A DNA stretch of 64,000 nucleotides from Aquila chrysaetos chrysaetos (GCF_900496995.4 NW_024470383.1:307501-371500), one strand, 5' to 3'. Shown: positions 47,533 through 60,198, counted from the stretch's first letter. Notes: generated from the letters alone by a model not told the origin. Translations and numbers: made by a program.

Positions 47533-49536
47533 GGTCTTGGCAGTGAGGATGATGGGGCAGCTTTCGTTTTCCGCTCCGGCTGGTCTTGCCCGTTGGCTGC
47601 TCCCCTTCCTGCAGGTGTCTCAGGCCCCGAGGGAGGTGAAAGTGAGCGGCAGAGGAGTTTCGCTGCTGAGATGCACCAGGTTTTTCTCCAGGTTGCGACC
47701 GCTGCCGAGCAAAATGCTGCGCTGAGCAGCTGCAGAGGCGAAGGGAGAATCCCCCTTTTCCCAGGGACCCTGGTGGGTTGAAAAGAGATTAAATGGGAAA
47801 TAAACATCCTTCATAATTTTCTGGCTTGTTAGAGATCCACCTGCAGCTTCTGTATCACCCCCCCTCCCCCTAAAATACCCAGGCAAATTGAGAGGTAGTC
47901 CCTGTCCCAAGCCTCCCCGTGGGGTCCAGCACCCAGAAAACAGCCTGGTTTCATTGCTCATTAATAAATGCACTTTTCATTTATTTATGGAAGGGCACAG
48001 CCATGGGAATAGAGTTCAAGCAAGCCCCCTGCGGCGAATAAGTCTCTGTTCTTCAAGTTAAAACACCAAGACACATCCATCGCTGCTCATTTTGGCTCTT
48101 TATTATTTAGCATACCTAACTGCCGGTTTCACTGCTGTCCTGCCAGCGCCCTCATTTCTGTGTGTGTACGTGCAGCTATAAATACTTTTACTGTTGCTTT
48201 CAATTCTCCTTTTAAAAAGGGTGCCGTTTCTTTCATGGTTCAGGGCTGAGCCTGGAGTCAAGCAGCAGCCGATTACTACGCACCCTCTTATCTTTAATTT
48301 TCCTTTTCTTCCCAGCTTGCCTGCAATTAAGGAAAGGAGGGGATTTTCCTCCACCCTGTAAGTGAAATAACTTCGTGACCAGCCATACCCCTCACTCAGT
48401 CTGCTCAGAAGCAGGTTCTCCTTCACCCAAGATCCCACCGCTCTGCGGGAGAGCTTCCTTCAGCCCTCAGCCACTGCATTTTGGGGAAAACAGGTCATAT
48501 TTCAGGAATGTCCTTCCAGCAATGGAAATCCCCCCTCCCATGGCTGCTTTTCAATTTGCAATGTCACTTTACTCCAGCTGCGCTGACCTTGCACGGTCGG
48601 TTGGGTGTCTGCCTGCATAAATGTGCTTTCACCCCACAAGCCTGCCCTTGCTTTTTGTGCATCAGTTTTTAAAAGCCTCAGCGTCCTTGGTTTTCCTGCA
48701 AAGCCCCTCACCTTGAGCTGTAGCAATGAGCCCCTAAATCCACCAAGACCTCATCCCAAACTGGGATTCATAACACAAAAGCGGTAAATGTCCTCCTCTC
48801 CTCCCCTCCATCTCTCTGCGGCTCTCCTGGAGGGACAGCAACATCATTTTTCTTCCTCTCAGACAAGAAACCCCTAAATCACCCAATCCCATGGACCATC
48901 AGCCTGTGGATGAGCTGCTCCCTGTCCAAAGCCCTTCGCATGCTGAAGCGAACCGGACTTATTTGCATTGGGCTGAGGCTGGGTAACAAAGTGACACATT
49001 TTCTGAGAACATCAGTAAAAATGCATCTGCTGTTACTTGTTTGCAAGGATTTTTGGGGGTCATGATTTTCCGGTGCAGAGCTCCACACACACGAACACTC
49101 AGACTGAAACTTGTGGTATGGTTTCATACTCAAGGCACTTTTTTCTTTTTTTTTTTTTTTTTTTTTGGTTAATCTGGAGTTCAGGGTTGATTTAGTGGGG
49201 AATGAGACATGCAGAGACACTAGTGTTGGGATGGATACCCCTGAGGGACTGCTTGACTTTGACTTCTGCATTTAGGACAGTTGCTTTCTCTCCTGCTCTT
49301 CTTTGTCCTGCTGTCCCACAAGTGCTGGCAGCATCATCACCTCTGCCCCAGCACCAAAAGCCACATTTCCTCCCCAATTATCTATGTGAGGCGCATGATC
49401 AGAGTAATCTCCCAGCAATCACCTGCAGCAGCTTTGCTCTTTGCTGTGCCTGTTTGGGGCTTGAAGCAGAGCTTGATGTGCCTGGAAAAGCATCTCAAAA
49501 CCCAGCAAAGGCAGTTGATTTTACCAAGCCCTAGGG
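47533..49536. other. 5' flank of TRIM gene C; intergenic
   Basis: The GC-rich DNA just above 47532 should hold the promoter or 5' UTR of gene C. No other gene is seen. A T21 run lies at 49146-49166. Confidence 0.4.
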
Positions 49537-49720
49537 GCACTGATGAGCATTAATGTCCCTAAGCAGCTCCACTTGGGACACCCCCACCCCCTGCCCATGG
49601 CCCACAGTCTCTATTTAAGTTCAGTCCTGGGGTATGGTCCTTCTGCAAGCTGCCTTGGAGGAGCACCCATGCCTGGCTGTGGAGTCTGCTGATCCATCCC
49701 TTCATGATTCATTACTCTGG
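49537..49720 (+). repeat. dispersed TATA-bearing repeat, copy 2
   Basis: It contains GGGACACCCCCACCCCCTGC, CCATGGCCCACAG, CTATTTAAGTTCAGTCC, CTGCCTTGGAGGAGCA and CTGCTGATCC in the same order as copies 1 and 3. The 3' part beyond CTGCTGATCC has diverged or is missing. Confidence 0.6.
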
Positions 49721-51619
49721 TGCCCTCCGTAAGAGAATTCAGCAGAGGTTTGGTGCTGCCTCTCCTAGGATGGAGAAAATATGGGTGTTGGGAGGGTTAT
49801 GCTAAGGGAGAGAATGAGAAGTGGGCAAAGCATCACTTGCCATGTCTAGATGATGCTGCACTTGATTTTAAATAGCAAAAAGCCATAGAGAAGGGAACGA
49901 CAGAGCATTCAAGCGTATCCATCTCTCTCAATATCAAACCTAAACCTTAAGGCAAAACTCACTAAAGGCTTGATTTGACTTTGTGGATAACCTGGCTCAG
50001 CTCCTAAAGCTGGGTTTGGTGTGGTTTTTTACAGCTAAAGCCTTGCATTACAGCTGTCTATCCAGTAAACTGGACTGGACATGAGACAGGTTAAAAATAA
50101 TGACACTCCTCTGCAAACGAGCCCTTAATTGGCTGTGTGTAATCAACAGGGACTATTAGTGAGTGTGGTCTCAAGAGGGAGCTGGAGGCTCTGTTTTGAA
50201 AGACAGGAAGACATCTGCTCAATGCCTCTGTGCAAGAGGAAAAAGAAAATTAGTAATCAAAGGTTTTTCTGTGGGATTCTGCTTAATTGCTTCAAGGCAT
50301 AGATACAGGGCTGGGGACAACCACAATTAACCATCAGGCATAAACCACCCTGCCTCAGTTTTCTCCTTTCTTTGCATTGTGTGTTTTTGCTCCTGCTGCC
50401 TTTCCTCACAGTTTCAGGGTTAAATCTAAATACAGACCAGGGAAAGGGGTGCTTTTTCCTGTATATCTTGCTTTCAGGGGATCAGCCAGATGAGGGAACT
50501 GTTTGGGCTGAAAAATAGGTCCTTTGGGGAAAGGAATTATTTGTTTTCAGCCTGACTGATGCCTGACTGTGTAGAGGTGTAGAGGGCAGGATGGTGATGG
50601 CCAAAGCTACAAATGGGTCAGTTCAAAAGGATGGTTGGAATGCTAAAGAGGTTCAAAGCCCCTCTGGTGCAGACAAGATTTTCCCAGAGGGATGTAAAGA
50701 CTAAGTGCAGCTCTTCCCAACAGGGAGCAAGGGGATGAGGTTGCTCTTGGCTGGGGCATCCAGCCCCTTTTGTGCTGGAAATGGGATCCCTGGGGTGCTG
50801 GCATCTATCAGTACCTGGAGAAATACCATGCTAATAAGCCGGGACTTGGGAATTGATCCTGATTTGCAATGCAGAAGGTGGGAGCAGTTTAATACCTGAG
50901 GCTGTCAGGAGGGAGGGAGGATTTGACAGAGGTGGGGGGAGGTGGCTGCAAATTTCCCAGGATTAGAGGGAGCTGGACGGGGTCCCATTTCCTACCTTCC
51001 TTTTCTGCTTTCCCCCCACCTCGGGCACTGTTTGCTGCAAAGGCAGAACCCATGCTGGCCCCGTGCCTGCCAGCAGCATTGATATGCTGTGGAGGGGAGG
51101 ACCAGACCCTCTCCCCATCCTGGGACCCTTCTCCCACTCCACGTGGGTGCCCCTCAGCCCCCACTTCTGGCTTCATTCCTCCTCCTCCACCCTCCCTGTG
51201 ATATGCAACCTCCTATCCAAGCTGCCTTCAGCCTCACCTTTTCCATGGGTGCTCTTCCCCACCTTTTCCATGCCAAGCCCCCTCCTCAAATCCACCTTGC
51301 TCCCATGCCCAGCCCCCTTCCTGGATGCGGGTCTCACCCTCAGACTTGGCAGGGCTCCCTTTTCCCATCCTTCCTCCCTGCCAGGCTGTGGGTCCTAGGA
51401 AACCCATATGGACCACGGGTACCAGCTATGTTGGGAACGGGGACCACCACCCTGGGGGATGCAACCAGGAGGACTTTGGCCATCACCCGCTCTCTCCCTT
51501 CCCACCCAGGCGCAGCTCTGGCTCTGCCCACCCTGGGGGTGGCAAGAAGGGAAACGCCTTTCCCTCGCTTGGAGGAAAATGAAAGCAGCCGCTGTCTTGC
51601 AGCTCACGTCGAGGGCCCC
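49721..51619. other. 5' flank of TRIM gene D; intergenic
   Basis: No supported gene. The frame of TRIM gene D is open upstream to 51089 but shows no TRIM-like residues there, so the ATG at 51620 is preferred. Confidence 0.4.
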
Positions 51620-54600
51620 ATGGCTGCGCCGAGCCCCACCGCGGAGCTCCCCAGCGAAGCCTCCTGCCCCATCTGCCTGGAGTATTTCCGAGACCCCGTC
51701 TCCATCCACTGCGGTCATAACTTCTGCCGGGCGTGCATCACCCGCTGCTGGGAGTGGTCTACGGCGAATTTCTCCTGCCCGCAGTGCCGGGAGACGGCAC
51801 CGGAGAGAAACTTTCGGCCCAGCCGAGAGCTGGCACGGGTGCTCGAAATAGCCAAGCGGTTGAGTTTGCAGGCAGCCAGAGGGGAGACGGTTGAGGAGGA
51901 AGGATGCGAGAGGCACCGGGAGCCTCTGAAAGTCTTCTGCAAAGATGATGAAGCCTTCATCTGCGTGATCTGCCGGGAGTCCCGAGCTCACCGGGCTCAC
52001 ACGATGCTTCCCGTGCAGGATGCTGTCCAGGAATACAAGGTAAAGGGGATTTTTTTCTATCTAGACGTGCACTAGGAGCCAGACCAGCACCATTAGGGCT
52101 TGATGTTCCCCTTGCAGCACATTACCATCAGGCTGTGGAACATCTCACCCCCACCCAGGGCAGTAGGCTGGGGGCAGAAACATTACCCCCCGCCTTTGCT
52201 CTTCCCCCCAGAGTAAACTGGCCCGTTTCAAAATGACAGCGTAGACCACGCACCAGTGCTTCTGCTGTCTCTGTTCTCATCTGAGAACATGATGCTCTGT
52301 GGTTGAAGGGGTTGAGGTCTTAATCCCCTTTTCCCTGCTGCAAAATTCAAGACTTTGTCCAGCTCTGGTGCTTACCGGACATCTGCCAATCCCAAGATGC
52401 TCTCCAAACCAGCAGGAACATAGGTCGATAAAAAAGGGGGATACTTTCTTGCTGCATCAGTGAGTTAAATCAGCTCAGAGAAAGGATCCAATGCAGGCAA
52501 GGGCTGGTGCAGAAAGCTTTTTCCACTATGTGGCATTTATTTCCATTTAAAGCATTCCCAGATCTTGAGCTCAGGAGCCTTCTGGACCAAGAGGGACACA
52601 AGGAGAAGCTCTGGAGCTGACCACAGTACAATCCCCTCCCCAGAGTAATTTTTTTTTAGGCTGTCTCAATCTCCAGAGACATGGGGTCTTTGTTTTTTCT
52701 TCCCTCAGGGACAAATCCAGGCTCATCTGCAAGCCCTGAAGGAAGACAGAGACAAACTCCTGGGGTTTCGAGAGGTTGAAATGAGGAGAAGCTGGGAGTA
52801 CTTGGTAAATGTTTTTATGAGGAGGGATGAGGGTCTGGATGTCTCTCTTTGGCTTTAGATGGCTGTGCGGGAGATCATCCTGCTCTGCCTTGGGGCTGGG
52901 GTCCCTTTCCAGGTACCAAACCAGACACTGCCTGAATTTTCACTGCATTGTAGGAAAAAATAACAGGCAGAACCTGGAGCTCTGCAGGCACTCAATTCCT
53001 GAATGCAAAGCAAAAAAAAAATATATATAAAGAATAACACATGGGACTTTGCTGCATCCTTCTCCACCCTCCTCTTCCCTTCTTGTGTCCCCTCCTCGCA
53101 GGAGAAGACCGAAGCCGAGCGGCAGAGGGTCTTCTCCAAGTTTGAAGGGTTGCGTCTCTTCCTGGAGGACCATGCCCGTCATCTGCTGGCTCAAGTGGGG
53201 GACCTGGAGAGGGACATTGAGAAAATGCAGGAAGAAAACATTACGAGTCTGACGAAGGAGATCTCTCGTCTGGATACCTTGATCCAGGAGATGGAGGAGA
53301 AGTGTCAGCAACCAGCAAGCAAATTTCTGCAGGTGAGGGAGAAAGGAATGGAGCCAGGTTGTCACCGTCCAGGTCCAGGCTATTTTCTGGCTCTGGGTAT
53401 TGCCCCATGATGCAGCCAAACCCAGGCTGTCCTGCTCCAAAGCCACATCCATGCTGTTGAGGTTTCAGTAGATGTTTTGCTGCCAAGACCCATTCACTGA
53501 GTTTCCTCTTCCCTCTCTTCCTTCCAGGACATCAGAGGCACCTTGAGCAGGTATGGGGCTTCCTGACTTTTCCTTCCATCCCAGGCTGGGGAGGGAGGTT
53601 GGACCTTGTGTTTGACAGAACAGGTACAGGAAAGCCTTTACAAAACCTCACCCAGAAATCAAATATTTGGCTTTGTGGCCAGAGGCTCTGAGCAAAGATG
53701 TCCCTACCCATCGCTGAATGTGCAGCAGGTTTATTAAAGCCTGCACCAGCTCCTCTGAGCTCTGGGTGTGCACAGAGGATTTCTTGGCCTCTCTCTGAGA
53801 AGATGCATCCTCATGTCTTCTTTCCGTCCTCCTTCTCTAAGGTTTGAAAAGGAAAATTTCCAGCAGCCTCCATTGCTTCTTCCAGAGCTGGAAAAGAAAA
53901 TCAGTCACTTCAGGGAGAAAAATATGGCTCTAGAGGAGACTCTGAGGAGCTTCCAAGGTATTGAGCATGGGCTGGGGACATGGAGCAATACCTGTGGGAG
54001 CATAAATTATATTTATTTAGAATATAAATTATATTTTATTGCATTTATATATGTGGTCTCAGCATGGCAGAACAACCTCTCTGTTTTCATGTTCACACTG
54101 ATGTTATATCAGATAATGTCTCTTCTCCCCTCTTTAGACATCCTGATGTTTGAGCTGCCTGAAAAGAGTAAGTCCACATCTCCTGGAGATGAGGGAGTGG
54201 GAAGGCTGAGCCCAACATGGGATGGGCCGTGAGTTGGAGGGTCATCTGGGGAAGATGTTGCCATGTCTGAACGAAACAATGAATGGCGGGGGGGGGGGGG
54301 GGGGGGGGGGGGCAAAAACACCATAAGGAGTCAGGGAATCCTCACCATAATGTGTTGATGGATTAATTTCTTCCAATGGAGCTGCTAAGCTGCATGAAGA
54401 CTGAGTCTGCCCCTCATGTCAGTATGTTCAGGGAACAAATGCCTAGTTTGGCTTTTTGGGCACTAAAAACTGGTAGGGGTCTCCTACTCATCTGCCTTGG
54501 GGCTTGTTCTCTTGCTCCCTTGGGAATCTTCTTCTGATGCTTGCCAGGGTCCTGTGGGATGGGGAAAGCAACCAACGTCTGCCCCTGCAGCATGGGCAGA

Positions 54601-55238
54601 GCATCCCAAGCAATGGGATGGATGGTGCTGCAGGACCTCCCCGCTCTGCCCCAGCAGCGAGACAGAACCTGAGGCCATGGGAAATGGTTTCATTTCTTTT
54701 GCTCTGCTCTCTGTCCCTTGCAGTGAAGGTAACCCTGGATCCATCCACGGCTCACCCCCAGCTCGTCGTGTCTGTGGACGGGAAGAGCGTGAGGTGGGAA
54801 GATGCCCAGCAGGACCCATCCGCTGAGGGGTTTGGCACCGATCCCTGCGTGCTGGGCTGCGAGGGCATCACCTCGGGGAGATGCTGCTGGGAGGTGGAGG
54901 TGACACCCAAAGGCTCCTGGGCGGTGGGGGTGGCCAGGGAGTCCCTGAAGAGGAGGACAGAGACTGCTGTGAGCCCGGAGATGGAGCTCTGGTCTATGGG
55001 TCTCTGTGAGGGTCAGTTTTGGGCTCTCACCTCCCTTGAGCGTATCCCGCTATACCAGATCCAGGTCCCCAGAAGGGTCCGGGTCTCCCTGGACTATGAG
55101 AAGGGTCAGGTGGCATTTTTTGATGCTGATAAGAGAGCCCTGATCTTCACTTTTGCAGCAGCTTCATTTAAAGGGGAGAGTATTCATCCCTGGTTCCTGG
55201 TGTGGAGCAAGGGCTCCCAGATCACATTGTGTCCCTGA
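51620..55238 (+). CDS. TRIM gene D: RING/B-box/coiled-coil/divergent PRY-SPRY
   Basis: Exons: 51620-52039, 52709-52804, 53102-53332, 53528-53550, 53842-53957, 54138-54167, 54724-55238. The lengths 420, 96, 231, 23, 116, 30 and 515 nt have GT/AG borders throughout and give 476 aa. The start MAAPSP places the RING at C16, as in genes A and C, although the frame stays open upstream. RING ([17 protein letters not shown]), B-box (CERHRE, CVICRESRAH) and coiled coil are intact. The B30.2 domain is unusual: the PRY segment normally reading D/ELPDNPxRFD is replaced by DPSAEGFG, and the conserved GRHYWEVEV reads GRCCWEVEV. LDYEKGQVAFFD is kept. The family role is E3 ligase; target recognition is probably altered. 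The gene converges with gene E, 1.2 kb away. Confidence 0.88.
54288..54312. repeat. G25 homopolymer
   Basis: An uninterrupted run of 25 G on the sense strand of intron 6 of TRIM gene D, 121 bases after exon 6; G-quadruplex prone. Confidence 0.85.
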
Positions 55239-56440
55239 AGCTGTCCCTTCTTACCCAAACGCAAGCTTTATGTCCCAAACATCCCCATTTCCAGCACTTT
55301 GGAGAACTTCTGTCTACTAAATTCCTAGTTGGCCTTTCTGGCCTCTCTTCCCAACCTCAGTGATCCCTAATGGTTGAGCACCTCTGTGGGTCAGCATCCC
55401 AAATGGTCATCCCCAAACTGGGACATCAGTGGCTGACAAATGGAACTACGTGTGCCCCACAGCATCTTGCACCAGCCTGACTTCTTCCCTGGTCTTATGG
55501 TTTTAGGTGAAGTAAAAAGATTTACATGCTGCAATGTTCTTCTCTGCCTGGTTATTTGTTGCTTCTGGATGTCAGGTTCAAGGAGGAGGCAACTGGAGTT
55601 TTGGTTGACTAAATCCCATTCCTGATATTTGCACAAAGCCTGTGAGTTGACTGTGCCTGCACCCAGAAAGGTCCACAAGCCCCATGCTGGTGATCTAGGG
55701 ACATCCCTGGAAGCCATGGGCCACACTGCTCTCCTGTCTACTGGCAGTCCCAACCAGAGGGAAAGACACGGAGGAGAAAATCGTGTATTTTTTTATTATT
55801 AATTATCTACAGCATGGAGGTTTCAAATATCAATTGTTGGAGGAGAAGAGAGGAAAGAGTTGAGGCTTAGGAGCAGCTTTGCCATGTGTGAACTTCCTAT
55901 CAGCAAAGGTGCCATGCTGGTGAGACTCCCCACCTTGCAGCTTTGGGATTAACCTCTCCTGACATCAGAAACTCACAGAGCAGATGTCTGCATCTGAACT
56001 GGCCACCACAGGATCCTTTATAGGGAGAAACTGCTTGGTTTAGGGCAATTGCACCCATTGGGAGGTTGGGGGGAAAAAAGAAAAGGTAAAGTTTGGACAC
56101 CTTGGTTTGGAGGTGACCAGCTCAGATGGGGACATCTATACTTACTCAGGCACACCTTGGGAAAATTTGCCTTTCTACTACTGTCACTCTGAATTTTTTT
56201 TTTTTTTTCCCTCCCTTTTCCCACTGTTGCCCCAGGGTCCCCTCCCCAGAGCTTTTCCACTCTCCTTGCCTCATTTCTCTCAGGCTTCTCTCCCTTCCCT
56301 GTGCGTCAATCACTCAATTTCATGGGGAAGAAAGAAACACAAAAGCTAAAGTCCCCATTTCTTCTGTTCCCCATGGTCTAGGGGGGGCACATGGTTGTCC
56401 CCTGAGGCTGTAAAAAGTGGGGGAGACGCTGCTCTCTGTC
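55239..56440. other. convergent 3' flanks of TRIM genes D and E
   Basis: Tail-to-tail region. An AATAAA reads on the minus strand at about 55789-55794 and could serve gene E. No clear AATAAA was seen for gene D in the first 500 bases. No ORF of interest. Confidence 0.45.
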
Positions 56441-58667
56441 TCAGGGACACAGCCTGAGCTGGGACCTGGCCCCCACCACCCAGAGCCACGGGCGGACCCT
56501 CTCCCCAGTGAAGGAGGCACGTGAAAAGATGAACATAAGCCCCCCCTCATCCGCATCGAAAAATGCCACCGTCCCTCCAGCGTAGTCCAGGTGGACGCTG
56601 ACCCGCCGGGGCACCCAGCGGAGGGGTAGGAGGGTCACCTTGCGGGTGGTGAGCGCCCGGATTTGTCCCCCCCACTTCTCTACCCCCCAAATCCCTCCTT
56701 GGGGGCAGAGGCTGAGATGCCCCTTCCGACGAATGGAGTCACGGGCCACCCCCACAGCCCAATCCCCCCCGTCCCCCACCTCCACCTCCCAACAATGCCG
56801 GCCAGCCACGAAACCCTGGCAGCCCAGCACGAAGGGCCAGTAGTCAAATCGCTCGGGGTTATCAGGCAGGTCCCGTCGTCCTTCCCCGCGTCTCACGCTC
56901 TTACGGTCCTCGGAGAGGATGAGGTCGGGATGAGCCGTGTCGGGGTCCAGGGTCACGATGGCTGTGGGGTGGGGGACAGGGGTGTCAGAAGCAGGGCTGA
57001 GCCCCCTGGGGATGTGGGGGGCTTGGAGGGGGCCAGCAGGACCCAGGCTGGCATCCAAGGGGCAAAAGCATCCCAAGACAGAAGCATCCCTGACATGAGG
57101 AATGGTGCTGTACGTGAAGCAAAAAAGCTGTTTTTAACCCCCAAAAAACAAAAAGGAAAGGCACACAGTAATGGCAACAGGCTCATGCAGAAATCCCTGG
57201 AGACTTTATGCTATGTCAGGCCAAAAATAAATGTTGAGGGGAGAAAAAAAATGAAGGGAAGCGATACGTGGGATGTAAACCAGCAAAGTCTCGAGCAGGT
57301 TGTCTCTTACAGCGACCACAGGACAAGACCAGACTGGTTCGGCTGAGCATGTGGTTTAAAAAAAAAAAAAAGGAGCTAAAACCTGAAGACAGGGCAATGA
57401 ATTATGTCGGTCTGTTTCCGTATTTGTTTCATGGAAATAGTTAGGTTTCAAGGCAAGAGCTCTGCCCTGGGGTGGGCTTCAGCTGCAGGGCTGAGAAAAC
57501 TTGTTGGGTTGCCCTAATTTTCGTATTCTTCCTTCAGCATCTATTTTTGGCCACTTTGGGCTAGGTGCACCTTCATCTAACAGGTACAGCTGCTCTTGCA
57601 TTCTCACGCTCAGCAAAAGCCAATTTTGGGAAAGGCTAGGCTGGAGGGGGAGCCGGGCCAGAGAGCAGCCCACCCTTCATCCATGAGCATCCTTCAGGAA
57701 TTAGGGTGAAACATTTATAACTAAGAGACTGATAAATGAGGCATTAAGTGGGTATCAAATTGTCATTTCTTCTGACCAGGAAAAGCCCTTTGATCTTCCT
57801 CTCCTCCATCTCAGGGTTTCTCTCTCCAGTATTTCTGTTCCCAAAGTATATCCAGAATGAGCTAAGGGCAGATCAGCTCTTCCGGCTCTCCCCAAAATAT
57901 GGCTAGTCTATTTTTTTCCTCCTCCTCAAGCCTTTCTCAGTACCTTGTAGCTTCTTCAGAGTTTCCTTCAGAGCACTGTTCCTCCATGAGAAGTGACAGA
58001 CTCTGTCTTCTGACTCTGGAGGAACATCCACTGGCAGCTGGAAAGTCACTTTCCCACACCTGGGAAAAAAACCCCAAACAACTTACACTTTTCGGAACGA
58101 TTGTCATCATTTCAGGAAATCTGATGCCACCAGAAATAAGGTGATGCTATTGCTAGAACATTAGTTTTTTTAGTCTCACCCCCTTGGCAACCCAAACCTC
58201 AAGGAAAGTGAAGGCCAAATTTCCCTGTTGGATCAATCTTTTTTTAACTTTATTTTTTATGTAGACCATGAGAAAGGTCCTGCTTGGGAGGACTGGGCTA
58301 GAGAAAACAGCCAAGACTCTGCAGTGAAATTAAAGCCAGCCTTTGCCAATGTGGAGGTCGTTTTGAGACTAAAGCTCCTTTGATTTGCGCATCCCCTGAA
58401 ATGCGCAAGAGACAAGCATGTAGCGATGGTACCCAAAATACCCTTCCCGACTCCCACATTTTCCCTGAAGCAAAGGTGTATTCAGCAGCCACCAATGAGT
58501 TTTCTCCTCCATGGTCATTGCTCTTTGAAAAGCTCAAGAAACAGCCTTTCAGAGAGGCCGCATACCTGCTGATGGTGCTTTTCACATCCTAGGGAAAGAA
58601 GAGAGAAAGAGAAAAGGAAGCTCAGCATGAACTTTTCTGCTTAAATCACAGCAATGTTGAATTATTT

Positions 58668-58790
58668 AGTTGGGGATGGACCTCTTGGGTCCCAGCTTCA
58701 ACCCTCTGCTCAGTGCTGGGTCCAGGCAAGTTCTGAATACATGGAAGGATGGAGACGCCCACATCTAGAGGGACCCTGAATCAGGGAGGC
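58668..58790 (-). mobile_element. CR1 LINE fragment
   Basis: The blocks GGACCTCTTGGGTCCCAGC, CTCTGCTCAGTGCTGGGTC and CATGGAAGGATGGAGACGCC follow the order of the reverse-complemented CR1 3' region, diverged. It lies in intron 3 of TRIM gene E. Confidence 0.6.
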
Positions 58791-58949
58791 ACCATGCTAA
58801 CAAGGAAAACATTTTTTTCCCCAAATCTAGAAAAAAAATTATCTTGCTGCAGTCTGTGCTAGTTGCCTCTCATCCTTTCACTGGCCACTTCTGAGACACT
58901 GCCTCTGTCTGCTCCATAATCCCATTAGACCATTGCAGATTACCAGGGC

Positions 58950-59220
58950 CCCCAGCAGCACTAATAGACGTTAATGGCCCTGATCAGCCCGACCCGAGAC
59001 ACCACCCACCCCCTGCCCATGGCCCAGAGGCTCTATTTAAGCTCAGTCCTGGGGTAGTTAGTCCTTTTGCAAGTTGCCTTGGAGGAACATGACCGGGGAC
59101 CCTGCTGATTCACCCCACGGGCTGCATTCCCAGCTTGCCCTCAGCCCTGCCTCCGGCCCACAGACCTACCCGATGCTTTGGGCTGCCCTGCCCTGCTCCC
59201 CTCTCTCAGGTACCGCAAAG
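58950..59220 (+). repeat. dispersed TATA-bearing repeat, copy 3
   Basis: Longest copy: GCACTAATAGACGTTAATGG, CCACCCACCCCCTGCCC, CTATTTAAGCTCAGTCC, GTTGCCTTGGAGGAACA, CTGCTGATTCACCCC, GCATTCCCAGCTTGCC, GCCCACAGACCTACC and CTCAGGTACC, matching copy 1 block for block. It lies in intron 3 of the decaying TRIM gene E, antisense to it. Confidence 0.65.
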
Positions 59221-60198
59221 ATGGGGGGAAGGCTGGTGACGTTCTTGCTCCCTACGCTATCATGCCCAGCTCCCCATCCCGTAGGGAGCCACCAGCCATC
59301 ACTATTCCCTCCTACAGACAGTGATTTCATTCCCTTTTTTTTTTTCTTCCATCTTTCCAGGCTGCAAATCCCCCCCTCCTCATGCCCTTGGGGTTTTCAA
59401 GTCTACAAAGGGAATAGGAGCAAACCAGAACTAGGAAAGCCCAACTCATTAAGCCAGTAGCTACCTGGTGGGGAGACCCCCCCCCCCCTACAATTTTCCA
59501 TTGAAAAGCTGTAAACTGGATGAATTCACTCACCGATGGCTGATTCTTCTCTTCCTGCCCTTGTGTTGGGGTATCCAGCTGGGAAATCTCCTCTGAGGGT
59601 TTGGTGGCATTTTTTGCCTGCCTCTTCTCAATCTCATTTTTCAGGTCTTCCAGCTGTGAAAGCAAGAAGAGTTCATGTCCTCCTGGGACCTGCAGCATGC
59701 CTAAAATCTGAGCACAGTCTGCCAGGGTTCGGCTTCTATCCTCCCCTTTTAAGATGCAAAGGAGCAGTGGGATGGGAAATACTATGAGGAATCCATGGAA
59801 AGGCATTTCCCACAGGAGATCACCCATGAACCAAAACGCCTACTAATTTTTCTTGAATTCCTGGAGAAATCTGGGTGGAAAAAAAATCAAACCTGATGCA
59901 AAAAAGCAACACAGGTTTGGGAGGAGAGACACTGATAAAAGCTACAAACACACTTGCATGAACTTGGGCAGAAAGCCATGACATTCCTGCACTTACCAGC
60001 ACAGCAGTGGTGCAAAGCAACTGAAAAGGATCTAAAGAAATGATCCTAAAGTCAGTGTATTACTGTCCAGGGACTTAAGAGGTCAGGGAGATTGACACCT
60101 ACCAGATCCTCCAGTTTTCTGCACTCCAGGGTAGCTGTCCTTCCTCGGAGACCTTCTCTCTCTTCCTTCAGAAAACTTAATATCCGCCTGAATTTCTT

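Larger units (their letters stand above)
56441..60198 (-). pseudogene. TRIM gene E: 5'-decayed TRIM with an open PRY-SPRY
   Basis: The last exon, 56441-56961 (521 nt), encodes a full PRY-SPRY with LDPD, DLPDNPERFD, GRHCWEVEVG and LDYAGGTVAFFD. Exon 5 (57944-58059, 116 nt) and exon 4 (58566-58588, 23 nt, DVKSTISR) have good splice sites. Exon 5 joins the last exon in frame even without a sixth exon, which I could not locate. Exon 3 (about 59516-59745) is recognisable (QLEDLKNEIEKRQ, EEISQLD) but its start is frame-disrupted and the expected CAG|GT donor reads CAG|TT. Exon 2 (about 60103-60198) reads KKFRRILSFLKEEREGL but lacks an AG acceptor at the usual place. No RING/B-box exon is found up to 63149. 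It is most likely a decaying TRIM; a shortened B30.2 protein is possible. Confidence 0.65.

Noticed and set aside
46972-47781. 269-codon plus-strand ORF
   Set aside because: Antisense to the RING/B-box exon of TRIM gene C; GC-rich strand shadow.
51089-51619. Upstream in-frame extension of TRIM gene D
   Set aside because: Low-complexity proline-rich translation without TRIM similarity; the ATG at 51620 aligns with the starts of genes A and C.
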